DNA of 64,000 bases. Source: Pirellulales bacterium. GTDB lineage: Bacteria; Planctomycetota; Planctomycetia; Pirellulales; JAICIG01. The stretch lies in NCBI GenBank assembly GCA_035533075.1, contig DATLUO010000121.1, forward strand, positions 1-64,000. Direction: 5' to 3'. Positions 41,601 through 48,272 of this stretch are shown piece by piece. Position 1 is the stretch's first letter; each line of letters starts with the position of its first letter. Made by a program: the position numbers and the translations under genes. The notes below the pieces were generated by a model. The model was not told the origin of the DNA, searched no databases, and worked only from the letters and a program-made list of their open reading frames with translations.

Positions 41601-42796
41601 AGGTGGCGTATTTGCCGGATGAAGACAAGGAGCGTTGGCACGAGCGGATTCGGGCTTTTGTGCGCCAAGAGCGCGACGGCACGCAGTATCCGCTGATCGT
41701 GTTCGAAGGCAACGTGCCCGGCCAGCTCGATAAGAATCTCGCGCTCGACGAGTTGCTGCGTGCGCCGAGTTGGCCGCTCGATTCGAAGATGCCGGCCACG
41801 GCCTGGCTGGGCGATCCGGTGGCGATCAAGGAGCCGACGGCGGCTGTGCTGCGGCGGCAGAGCGGGCAAAACCTGCTGCTGATTGGCCAGAACGACATGC
41901 AGGCCCTGGCCATTCTGGCCGCCGCTCAGATCAGCCTGGCGGCGCAATTTCCGCCGGCTTCGGGCGAACAGCCGGGCACGCGGTTCTTCGTGCTCGACGG
42001 CACTCCGCCCGAACACGCCAACGCGGGCACCTTCGAGCGGGTGGCCAAGGCCCTGCCGCACGAGACGCGCCTGGGCATGCAGCGCGACACGGTGGCGATC
42101 GTCAAGCAGGTGGCCGAAGAGGTTGCCCGACGCCAGCAAGAGAACCTGACCGATCTGCCGGCCTGGTATTTGATCGTCCACGACTTGCAGCGTTTCCGCG
42201 AGCTGCGTAAGAAGGAAGACGATTTCGGTTTTTCGCGGGGCGAAGAGCAGACGCCTTCGCAGCAGCTTGTGTCGATCATGCGCGAGGGGCCGAACTTGGG
42301 CATTCACGTGCTGGCCTGGTGCGACGGCGTGACGAACATGCAGCGCACCTTCGACCGGCAGGCGCTGCGCGAAGTCGAGCTGCGGGTGCTGTTCCAGATG
42401 AGTCCGAACGATTCCAGCGCGCTGATCGATTCGCCGGTCGCCAGCCGTCTGGGCGAGCAGCGGGCGTTGTTCCACAGCGAAGAGCTGGGCAAGCTCGAAA
42501 AGTTCCGGCCTTATGAGTTGCCGCCGGCCGAGTGGCTCGACTGGGTCGGCCAGCAGTTCCGTTCACGTCCGCTGGCTCCGGTGGTTCCAGCGGCAACCGC
42601 CGGGGCCGACGGCGACAGCCAGCCGCCGGTGACTGCCGTTCCCCTCGGTGCGAACGGCGATTCCGCGGCCGCAGCCGCACCGGCGGCCGTTCAACCCAAC
42701 GGCGATGCCAAGCCGAACGGCGACGGGCATGCCGCGGGGGAAGAGCGCGAAGCGGTGTTGGAGCGAAGCTCAGATGAGCCGGAAGCGGTGGGGTGA
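38636..42796 (+). CDS. Membrane-anchored FtsK/SpoIIIE-type ATPase (EccC/EssC-like)
   Basis: 1386 aa. Residues 1-110 are coiled coil. Two membrane helices lie at about 207-227 (VMALVIFFVVAAAVAAGVGV) and 234-256. A second coiled coil runs about 280-420. Three ATPase-like domains follow: the first at about 490-700 lacks a Walker A; the second has HVLVAGKTGSGKSTLLHTLI near 777 and ILLIIDEFQEFF near 880 (complete Walker A and B) plus LIDFKKGVEF; the third, from about 1077 (NLLLIGQNDMQALAIL), has a degenerate Walker A. The tail (1310-1386) is Ala/Pro/Gly-rich. Two helices followed by three FtsK domains is the layout of type VII motors EccC and EssC, although those keep their first domains active. 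Confidence 0.85.
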   Translation: MESELIQRQRQMLADAARLVAELADNRTETQLEAKLAASEEEHQRARQAIEAQRKAELDAAEAEYQSERDRLTAAAQKAIGEIESAYRQTSETATAEWQQEQTEAERIKEDSHFEMTGVHEAGKNNLKAKYGDLENGTDSTAIGIESRRKEVKQLLAVHGQEGLTEQPGQPLGQLPANVNPQQAIEEAFKVADAKMAELRAVKKPKAVMALVIFFVVAAAVAAGVGVATKWNPLMMGGAGTVAGLVIALITFVAMRSSVQGRVVAAYQPLAYALDYADLARKRWQQIAGETYRRESTALDQRRQRDDAKAEELCRTRVDKAVKQRDELIAKAQRRYDKQMAEVTQRRDAALEKIESGIKRRRKEIPAKFDEQLHALGENHRHATQECRKTIENTKQRRLDRWHEGVARLQSEAADVNAQCGELFPDWQFIVSPEWKAPTKLPPVVRLGQWQAAPEQFDDKPRVEDDSAPVLDDLSAHRKKEEADGSGGLRLPVLKQPALVTFPDHSSMLFKGQGKARDEAIGIMQAAMLRLATTIPPGKARFVVVDPIGLGQNFAAFMHLGDFDEQLIGARIWTESSQIEQRLADLTEQMEVVIQKYLRNEFETIEAYNEAAGEVAEPFRFLVIANFPANFSEAACRRLLSIVSSGARCGVHTLISVDTKLQLPQGFKLPDLEQHCTNFVWQDDRYVWKEPEFGRLSLTLDRAPPGDVFTDVVRRVGDAAKNASRVEVPFAVIAPKDDEWWKATTNRGIRVALGPAGATKHQFLELGRGTAQHVLVAGKTGSGKSTLLHTLITNLALTYSPEELELYLIDFKKGVEFKTYATYRLPHARVVSVESDREFGLSVLQRLDVELRVRGEKFRDAGAQDVAGYRRNTGQQLSRILLIIDEFQEFFVEDDKLAQEVGLLFDRLVRQGRAFGMHVLLGSQTLGGAYSLARTTLGQMGVRIALQCSDADAHLILSEENQAARLLSRPGEAIYNDAGGLPDANHPFQVAYLPDEDKERWHERIRAFVRQERDGTQYPLIVFEGNVPGQLDKNLALDELLRAPSWPLDSKMPATAWLGDPVAIKEPTAAVLRRQSGQNLLLIGQNDMQALAILAAAQISLAAQFPPASGEQPGTRFFVLDGTPPEHANAGTFERVAKALPHETRLGMQRDTVAIVKQVAEEVARRQQENLTDLPAWYLIVHDLQRFRELRKKEDDFGFSRGEEQTPSQQLVSIMREGPNLGIHVLAWCDGVTNMQRTFDRQALREVELRVLFQMSPNDSSALIDSPVASRLGEQRALFHSEELGKLEKFRPYELPPAEWLDWVGQQFRSRPLAPVVPAATAGADGDSQPPVTAVPLGANGDSAAAAAPAAVQPNGDAKPNGDGHAAGEEREAVLERSSDEPEAVG

Positions 42797-42808
42797 AGGC
42801 GACGTTAT

Positions 42809-43390
42809 ATGGTAAAGCATCGCGCGACAGCGGCTAAGCGAGGATTCCTTCGGCTTCCCGTCGTCTCCGCTGGCGCAGAGCATCTCGTCATGGGCTATCT
42901 AATGCGCCGCAACATCCTCGCGTATAAAGCGCCTCCAAATAATGAGGGCTATGATCTGATCTGCATCCACCCGGATCCGCGCCATCGGCCGTCAAGGACC
43001 GAGCTGCCCCAGGTTCGCGTTCAAGTCAAGAGCCGCTATGCCACTGACTGCGATCGAGGATTTCCTGTCAAAGAGACCAGCTTCGACGCTTTCGATTTTG
43101 TCGTCGTGGCCTTCTTGAACATTGGCAAGTTTGGCGGAGCGTACAATGGCACGGAGGGGGCCAAAGAACCCGATTTCTACACGCTTTCGCAGGATTTCAT
43201 ACGGCGGCATCATGACGCCACGTCGTCATGGCAAAAGGTGAGGCTCCGCAAGGCCGAGATCGAAGCGTTCAAGAACGAGGCAGGATTTGAATTAATCGCG
43301 GAAAAGCTGGGGATATCCAAGCCGACGAAGGCGCGCGGCATAATGGCCGTCGGTCGCCGACGAATCGCAGAAAGGAATGGCCATGATTGA
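42809..43390 (+). CDS. PD-(D/E)XK-like nuclease-fold protein
   Basis: 193 aa, starting 12 bp after the ATPase stop. The pattern SAGAEHLVMGYLMRRNILAY, then NNEGYDLICIHP and QVRVQVKSRYATD gives the helix, the Asp and the Q-x-K of the PD-(D/E)XK fold; the catalytic acidic residue before the Lys is Gln, so it may bind rather than cut nucleic acid. DFVVVAFLNIGKF follows as a core strand. The C-terminus is basic. A role as cargo, immunity or unrelated restriction-like protein cannot be separated from sequence alone. Confidence 0.55.
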   Translation: MVKHRATAAKRGFLRLPVVSAGAEHLVMGYLMRRNILAYKAPPNNEGYDLICIHPDPRHRPSRTELPQVRVQVKSRYATDCDRGFPVKETSFDAFDFVVVAFLNIGKFGGAYNGTEGAKEPDFYTLSQDFIRRHHDATSSWQKVRLRKAEIEAFKNEAGFELIAEKLGISKPTKARGIMAVGRRRIAERNGHD

Positions 43391-43625
43391 TGCCGTCACC
43401 CAAAAGCGGCTTTGCGTATCGACCGAGGGCGCTTTTGCTCCTTTTGTAGTTGTGCCGCTCAACCAGCTAGACACGGTCCTTGCCGCCCTTGACGCGAACA
43501 AGCTTTCCTATCGGCTCGACGACGAAGTAATGTCGGTCGATGGAAAGCCGGAAGTTGCTTTCGTCAACCTTGAGCGCGGCAGTGATCCCGTGAGCGTTCA
43601 GCGGATATTAGACAACATTCCGTAA
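43377..43625 (+). CDS. 82-aa hypothetical protein
   Basis: It starts inside the preceding gene (14-bp overlap; ATG at 43377 or 43383). It reads VTQKRLCVSTEGAFAPFVVV, PLNQLDTVLAALDANKLSYR, then LDDEVMSVDGKPEVAFVNLE, and ends in a helix QRILDNIP. It looks like a compact alpha/beta domain. No family was recognised. The overlap argues for co-expression with the nuclease-like gene. Confidence 0.55.
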   Translation: MAMIDAVTQKRLCVSTEGAFAPFVVVPLNQLDTVLAALDANKLSYRLDDEVMSVDGKPEVAFVNLERGSDPVSVQRILDNIP

Positions 43626-43657
43626 GGGATGAGATGAGGTTGCGGAAATCGTAAGGC

Positions 43658-43894
43658 ATGGCACGCAGTCCAGATGACCTTCCCGCGACGGGAACGCCAG
43701 GTTCAACAGGAGAGAAACGGGACGCAAACGGCAACGTCATCCAGCGGCGTTTTTACGGTCTTGACGGTCGCGCCGTCAAAAACATCGACTATGGCCACGA
43801 CCACATCGGGGCGGGCGATCCGCACGCTCACGACTGGGACTGGTCGAAGAAACCGGCGAGACGGCCAGCACGAGCATTGAGGCCAGGAGAATAG
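43658..43894 (+). CDS. 78-aa protein resembling a polymorphic-toxin C-terminal domain
   Basis: Residues 15-65 read GSTGEKRDANGNVIQRRFYG, then LDGRAVKNIDYGHDHIGAGD, then PHAHDWDWSKKP. The RxYGxDGRAxxxIDYxHxH...PHxHxW pattern resembles small domains found at the tips of Rhs and WXG-type polymorphic toxins (I recall a type 24 family; not verified). It stands alone here, with only an ungapped 14-residue lead. An AAGG ribosome site is present. It lies 1 bp upstream of a candidate immunity gene. Confidence 0.5.
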   Translation: MARSPDDLPATGTPGSTGEKRDANGNVIQRRFYGLDGRAVKNIDYGHDHIGAGDPHAHDWDWSKKPARRPARALRPGE

Positions 43895-43895
43895 T

Positions 43896-44393
43896 ATGAG
43901 CACAGCCTCGCAGTACACCGCTGGTTGGATTGGCACAACCATCCACAATTTCTTGTCGGACCTTGAACCCGCGACGGCGATCGCCTATGCGCTGATTACT
44001 TGCCTGGACAGTTCTGTTGATCTGGCGCCCGTCGTCGAGCGCAACGCCGCGCTGCGTGAGCTGCGGAAGCGCGGCGAGTTGCACCTGCTGGGCAAAGGGT
44101 TCTTCTTGAAGACGCGCGGTCTCCTCAAGCTCAATCGAGAATCAAGATTGTTTTTCGGCTTCGATGAGCTTTGGCTGTGTTCGCGGGCGCCTGTGGCTCC
44201 GAAGCCGGACGACCTCTTTATCACCGGTCCCGACCGGATTTCCGATCAGGCATTAGATCGTCTATCTTTGTGGATGCCGCACAACCACTGCTCTCTCGCG
44301 CTTGGTGACGGAACGGGCATGAACTTCTGTGCCAAGCTAACCGGCATAGCCAAATACGTCGTCGAGGCGCTGACCGAATCAGCGACTCGATAA
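43896..44393 (+). CDS. Hypothetical protein, possible immunity partner
   Basis: 165 aa: YTAGWIGTTIHNFLSDLEPA, then TAIAYALITCLDSSVDLAPV, ERNAALRELRKRGELHLLGK, and a C-terminal LWMPHNHCSLALGDGTGMNF. It is soluble, mixed alpha/beta, with no recognised family. Position one base after the toxin-tip-like gene is that of an immunity protein. Its TAA stop lies at the edge of a REP unit (44393). Confidence 0.5.
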   Translation: MSTASQYTAGWIGTTIHNFLSDLEPATAIAYALITCLDSSVDLAPVVERNAALRELRKRGELHLLGKGFFLKTRGLLKLNRESRLFFGFDELWLCSRAPVAPKPDDLFITGPDRISDQALDRLSLWMPHNHCSLALGDGTGMNFCAKLTGIAKYVVEALTESATR

Positions 44394-44474
44394 CCAGCGA
44401 GCCTGCGAGCGCCGGCCATCGGCGCGACTCAATGGTGGGCCGGCGCTCGTAAGCCCGCTCGCTTCCACCCTACG
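44393..44474. repeat. Inverted pair of REP units, degenerate
   Basis: A shortened forward REP (ACCAGCGAGCCTGCGAGCGC onward, 44393-44417) and an inverted REP (44431-44474) with several changes. It probably forms a hairpin at the end of the cluster. Confidence 0.7.
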
Positions 44475-44549
44475 ATTTAGCCGTCTCGAATCCCCGGCAG
44501 AGGCGGCCGGAATAGCCCTTTGCAACCAACTGGTTTCCGCAGAGAATAA

Positions 44550-45281
44550 ATGAGGCTCTCCTTGATTCTCAGCCCCCTCACAATGGCACGGGAAGAATTC
44601 ATCCAAAATCTGCGACACACGTTGTCGCTTGCGGCCCCGTCGGTCGAGGCCGATACCGCGCACTTGAATGCCGCCGAACGAGCCCGGATGATTTTTAGCG
44701 CGGACGAATGGCTCAAGCCGGAAAGCGTCGAGGGCTTCAGCGTCGACGACTTCGCGGGGCTCGATGCATCGTCACGAAAACGGCTCGTTGCGGCCGTGAA
44801 GGGGTTCGCTGCGATGGCGGCTGCCGTGAACGGCGCTGCGGACGGCGCAGCGAATCAGGCTCAAGACGCTTGGGACAAGCTGCAGGAGATCATTGAAATC
44901 ATTCGGCCTTCGGTGCAGGCCGAATGGTCCGCCCAAGTCGAGTCGCTCGTCAACCAGGCGGCCGACTGGTGCCAGCAGCGCGAGTGGATTGCCAAGACCA
45001 AGAAAAAACACCTTAAAGACAAATTGATCGGCGAATACGACCTTCCGCAGCTTCACTTTTATGATGGAGAAAACCACCTCCTTTTGGATCCGATCGCTCG
45101 TTTCGCGCCAGGCACTTCGGGGCTGGTCGACTTGGCGCTGTTGCCCGTATTTGATTCGATGATGGTGGCACGGATCGGCGGAGATTGGTACATTCGCCCG
45201 GATTACGGTCAGGGCCGCCGCCGGAAGTGGTCTGAGGCCTCGTTCGTCGACGCTGTCCAGCGTCTAAGTACGCGCGAATGA
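44550..45281 (+). CDS. Hypothetical protein
   Basis: 243 aa (an ATG at 44583 would remove 11 residues). A helical N-terminal half (EEFIQNLRHTLSLAAPSVEA, VKGFAAMAAAVNGAADGAAN) is followed by ADWCQQREWIAKTKKKHLKD and a C-terminal beta region (LPQLHFYDGENHLLLDPIAR, MVARIGGDWYIRPDYG). No family was recognised. It is not clearly part of the FtsK cluster because a REP pair and 150 bp separate them, and it precedes sugar genes 47 bp away. Confidence 0.6.
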   Translation: MRLSLILSPLTMAREEFIQNLRHTLSLAAPSVEADTAHLNAAERARMIFSADEWLKPESVEGFSVDDFAGLDASSRKRLVAAVKGFAAMAAAVNGAADGAANQAQDAWDKLQEIIEIIRPSVQAEWSAQVESLVNQAADWCQQREWIAKTKKKHLKDKLIGEYDLPQLHFYDGENHLLLDPIARFAPGTSGLVDLALLPVFDSMMVARIGGDWYIRPDYGQGRRRKWSEASFVDAVQRLSTRE

Positions 45282-45327
45282 AGCAATTGATTCGCACCTC
45301 AGTTGGCTTCCCCTGGATTGGTAACCC

Positions 45328-45774
45328 ATGCTCAAACACCAGCTCCTGCATCCCCAAATCAACGAAGTGCTCGGCCGGGCGGGGCACCATGCCAAGGTGC
45401 TCATCGCCGACGGCAACTATCCGGCCTCGACCAAACGCGGTCCCAACGCCGAACTGGTTTGCCTTAACCTCATGCCCGGCGTGGTGAACTGCACGCAAGT
45501 GCTGAAGGCGATTCTTTCGGCGGTGCCGATCGACGGCGTCAACACCATGATGTACACGCCCGACGATCCGTATACGCTGGACCGCGACCCGCCGGTCTGG
45601 GACGAATATCGCGAAGTGATTCGGGCGGCCGGCTTGAACGTGAGCCTGGAACCGATCGCCAAGTGGGATTTTTACGAGGCCGTCGAGACGCCCGACCATG
45701 TTCTCACGATCCAGACCGCCGATCAGCAGCGATTTGCCAACCTGCTGCTGTCGATCGGCGTGCGGATGGAATGA
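45328..45774 (+). CDS. RbsD/FucU-family sugar mutarotase
   Basis: 148 aa, family length. LKHQLLHPQINEVLGRAGHH (catalytic His region), KVLIADGNYPAS, VVNCTQVLKAILSAVPID and FYEAVETPDHVLTIQTAD are the conserved blocks of FucU-type proteins, which interconvert anomers of fucose or ribose in the cytosol. It is followed after 9 bp by an amidohydrolase of the fuconolactonase group, so the pair probably serves L-fucose or related deoxysugar breakdown, consistent with a polysaccharide-degrading planctomycete. Confidence 0.9.
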   Translation: MLKHQLLHPQINEVLGRAGHHAKVLIADGNYPASTKRGPNAELVCLNLMPGVVNCTQVLKAILSAVPIDGVNTMMYTPDDPYTLDRDPPVWDEYREVIRAAGLNVSLEPIAKWDFYEAVETPDHVLTIQTADQQRFANLLLSIGVRME

Positions 45775-45783
45775 CAAGGCACT

Positions 45784-46635
45784 ATGCCACCTACCATCGA
45801 CGCGCATCAGCACTTTTGGCGGCTCGACCAGCCGGCGCCATTCAACTACACCTGGCTCAATGCGCCGCGGAACGCCGCCATCCGCCGCGACTTTTTGCCC
45901 GAACAGCTTGAACCGCAGTTGCGGGCCGCGGGCATCGACAAGTCGATCTTGGTGCAGACGCAACATAATCTGGCCGAGAACCGCTGGGCGCTGGGGCTGG
46001 CCGAACGGCACGAGTTTATCGCGGGCGTCGTCGGCTGGATCGACTTGGCCAGCGACGACTGCGAACGGCAGTTGCGCGAATTCGAAGACCACCCCAAGTT
46101 CGTCGGCGTCCGCCATGTCACGCAGGACGAACCCGACGACGATTTCATCGTTCGCGAAGACGTGCTGCGCGGACTGAAAGTGCTGGAGCAGCGCGCAGTG
46201 CCGTTCGATTTGCTGTTTTACGTCAAGCACCTGCGGCATGTGCCGGCGCTGGCCACGCACGCGCCGGAGCTGGCGATGGCGATCGACCATCTCTCGAAGC
46301 CGCACATCAAAGACCGCCGCACCGACGATTGGCTGCCGAGTTTCAAGGCGGCCGCGAAGTTTCCCAACGTTTACTGCAAGCTCTCCGGCATGATTACGGA
46401 GGCCGATTGGCGGCGTTGGACGGCCGATGATCTGAAGCCCTACGTCCAGGCCGCGTTGGAGCTGTTCGGCCCGGAGCGGCTGATGTTCGGATCCGATTGG
46501 CCGGTCTGCGAGCTGGCCGGCACGTATCAGCAAGTATTCGAGGCCCTCAACGAAGCGCTGGGGCCGTTGAGCGCGCACGAGCGACAGGCCATCTTCGGCG
46601 GCACCGCGGGTTGCTTTTATCAATTGCCGCGTTGA
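45784..46635 (+). CDS. Amidohydrolase 2 family, L-fuconolactonase-like
   Basis: 283 aa. The metal-binding start TIDAHQHFWRLDQPAPFNYT, AGIDKSILVQTQHNLAENRW, GVVGWIDLASDDCERQLREF, AIDHLSKPHIKDR, VYCKLSGMITEADW and RLMFGSDWPVCELAGTYQQ are typical of the lactonase/2-pyrone-dicarboxylate lactonase branch. It would open a sugar lactone in the cytosol. It forms an operon with the upstream mutarotase gene, with a 9-bp gap. The REP pair at 46678 follows its stop. Confidence 0.9.
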   Translation: MPPTIDAHQHFWRLDQPAPFNYTWLNAPRNAAIRRDFLPEQLEPQLRAAGIDKSILVQTQHNLAENRWALGLAERHEFIAGVVGWIDLASDDCERQLREFEDHPKFVGVRHVTQDEPDDDFIVREDVLRGLKVLEQRAVPFDLLFYVKHLRHVPALATHAPELAMAIDHLSKPHIKDRRTDDWLPSFKAAAKFPNVYCKLSGMITEADWRRWTADDLKPYVQAALELFGPERLMFGSDWPVCELAGTYQQVFEALNEALGPLSAHERQAIFGGTAGCFYQLPR

Positions 46636-46677
46636 CACCTGGACATCCTGGGCCGGCGCTTGACCGCTGCAACGAAC

Positions 46678-46773
46678 GTAAGGTGGGACCAGCGAGCTTG
46701 CGAGCGCCGGCCCACCGATAGCGACGTCGTTTACGGTGGGCCGGCGCTCGCAAGCTCGCTGGTCCCACCCTAC
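46678..46773. repeat. Inverted REP pair between convergent genes
   Basis: Forward REP 46678-46716 and inverted REP 46735-46773, nearly perfect complements with an 18-bp core. The outer CTA of the inverted unit (46770-46772) is the TAG stop codon of the lipid kinase gene. A likely bidirectional terminator. Confidence 0.85.
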
Positions 46774-47705
46774 GACGGAGGGCAGCCGCACGACATTTGC
46801 GGCACGACCACGCGCAGGGCACTTGGCGCGACCTCAATCACGACCGGGGCAAAGTCGGCCGCTTCGCCGTCGATTTCCATCGGCACCGGACCGGTCGAGG
46901 TGAGCGCGATCCGCCGAGCGCGGCCATAACGCACGTCGCCGCGCTGGCGGTGCCGTTTCAGCCATACGCTCAGGGCGTATTTCATCAGCGGCAGGTTGCC
47001 GGGCTTCTCGAAGACGATCCAGTCGAGCACGCCGTCGTGCGGGTTGGCGTCGTAGGCCAGCGGCAAGCGGTTGGCATACTGCGGCATGTTGAACACCATG
47101 CACAAAGCACCGCGCATGCTCTGGCCATCGGCGTCCACATCGAACAAGGGATAGCGATAACGCCAGGCGGAGGCCAACATGGGGGCCGCATAGCTCACGC
47201 TGCGCACGCGGCGCAGGCCCGCCTCGTGCTGCCGCCAGTGGGCCAGCCGGTGGGCGGCGTCGCCGTCGAAGCCGGCGCTGGCCACGATGGCAAACAGCCG
47301 GTCTCCCGCCCGGCCCAGGTCCATCGTCCGCGTGCGGCCCGCGGCCAGCACCGCCGCGGCGTGCGCCGGCTCAGAACAGCAGCCGAATTGCCGTGAAAAC
47401 AGGTTCTCGTTGCCCAAAGGAAAGTGGAACACCGGCAGCCGGTTTTGCAGGTTGATCACGCGGTTCAGCGTGCCGTCGCCGCCGGCGGCCACGACTGCCC
47501 GGTATCGCTCGGCAGCCAAGGGGTCGGTGCCCACCTCGGCCAGTTCGCCAAGCTCCCAAACGATGCGCGGTTCGAGCTGCCGCTCGATCAGCGCGGCCGA
47601 CAATGCGGCAACGCAAGTGCGGTTTTCCTTCGCACCGCTATAGGGATTGGCCACGATGATGACGCCGGGAGGCAATGGGCCTTGGTCGTGGGGAGCGTCA
47701 CTCAT
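46770..47705 (-). CDS. Diacylglycerol kinase-family lipid kinase
   Basis: 311 aa from ATG 47705; the open frame upstream lacks family character. VIIVANPYSGAKENR at the N-terminus, the catalytic-domain signature VVAAGGDGTLNRVINL, FHFPLGNENLFSRQFG and IVASAGFDGDAAHRL, and the C-terminal beta-sandwich ending PMEIDGEAADFAPVVIEVAP are diagnostic. Family members phosphorylate diacylglycerol, sphingosine or ceramide-like lipids. The stop codon is provided by a REP repeat, so the last residues (MSCGCPPS) may be recent. Confidence 0.9.
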   Translation of the reverse strand: MSDAPHDQGPLPPGVIIVANPYSGAKENRTCVAALSAALIERQLEPRIVWELGELAEVGTDPLAAERYRAVVAAGGDGTLNRVINLQNRLPVFHFPLGNENLFSRQFGCCSEPAHAAAVLAAGRTRTMDLGRAGDRLFAIVASAGFDGDAAHRLAHWRQHEAGLRRVRSVSYAAPMLASAWRYRYPLFDVDADGQSMRGALCMVFNMPQYANRLPLAYDANPHDGVLDWIVFEKPGNLPLMKYALSVWLKRHRQRGDVRYGRARRIALTSTGPVPMEIDGEAADFAPVVIEVAPSALRVVVPQMSCGCPPS

Positions 47706-48086
47706 GCAAAGTCGCGACGGAACGAGTGTCGAGTGAAACTTAAAATTCGGTCCGCGGCGATCGAGAACAACCCGGCCCGCCGCCAATCATCCAAGTTTAC
47801 CGAGCGTCAGGCGGGCCTGGCAGCCGTGCCACGGTGCGCGGCGTGCCAGAGTCGTTTGCCCGTGGCTCTACAATCCAATTGGGTGTGGCGAAGACGCTGG
47901 TCGAACGCGACCAGCCGAGCCGGAGGTGGGCGAGGACCGGAGCCGCACAATGGGTCCGACGGCTTTGGGAATCTCGCAGCCTAGTGGTCGGGGGTCGAGT
48001 CCAATCGACGCCCACGTCCTCCAACCGTGGGCGACCCCGGCCCCGGCATTCATACATACTGCACGCGGTGGTCGTTGAAACAAATA

Positions 48087-48179
48087 GCGGTGGCTGGGGC
48101 AGAGCCGCGCGATGGACCAGTTCCCCTGTTAGCGCTCTGCCGCGGCGATGCCCCGGTAGCGCCACCACCGGGGCATCGC
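48087..48179. repeat. Dispersed repeat ending in a strong hairpin
   Basis: GCGGTGGCTGGGGCAGAGC (48087-48105) repeats 21510-21528. GCGATGCCCCGGT (48145-48157) pairs perfectly with ACCGGGGCATCGC (48167-48179), a 13-bp stem with a 9-nt loop about 95 bp past the isomerase stop on the minus strand. The rest of the 567-bp gap 47706-48272 shows no gene. Confidence 0.65.
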
Positions 48180-48272
48180 TGGCCGACGTAGCGTTTTTGA
48201 TGATTGCCGGGTCGTTCTCGGCCAGCTTCTGCCCGGGCCACCGAAAATGTCTCATTGCCGAGCGCGTGCAAT

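Noticed and set aside
38303-42475. A 1390-codon open frame on the minus strand
   Set aside because: It is antisense to the FtsK-type ATPase, whose motifs are unmistakable. The antisense product is His/Arg/Gly-rich without domains, as expected from high-GC codon bias.
45013-46791. A 592-codon minus-strand frame over the mutarotase and amidohydrolase genes
   Set aside because: Antisense to two genes with clear family motifs.
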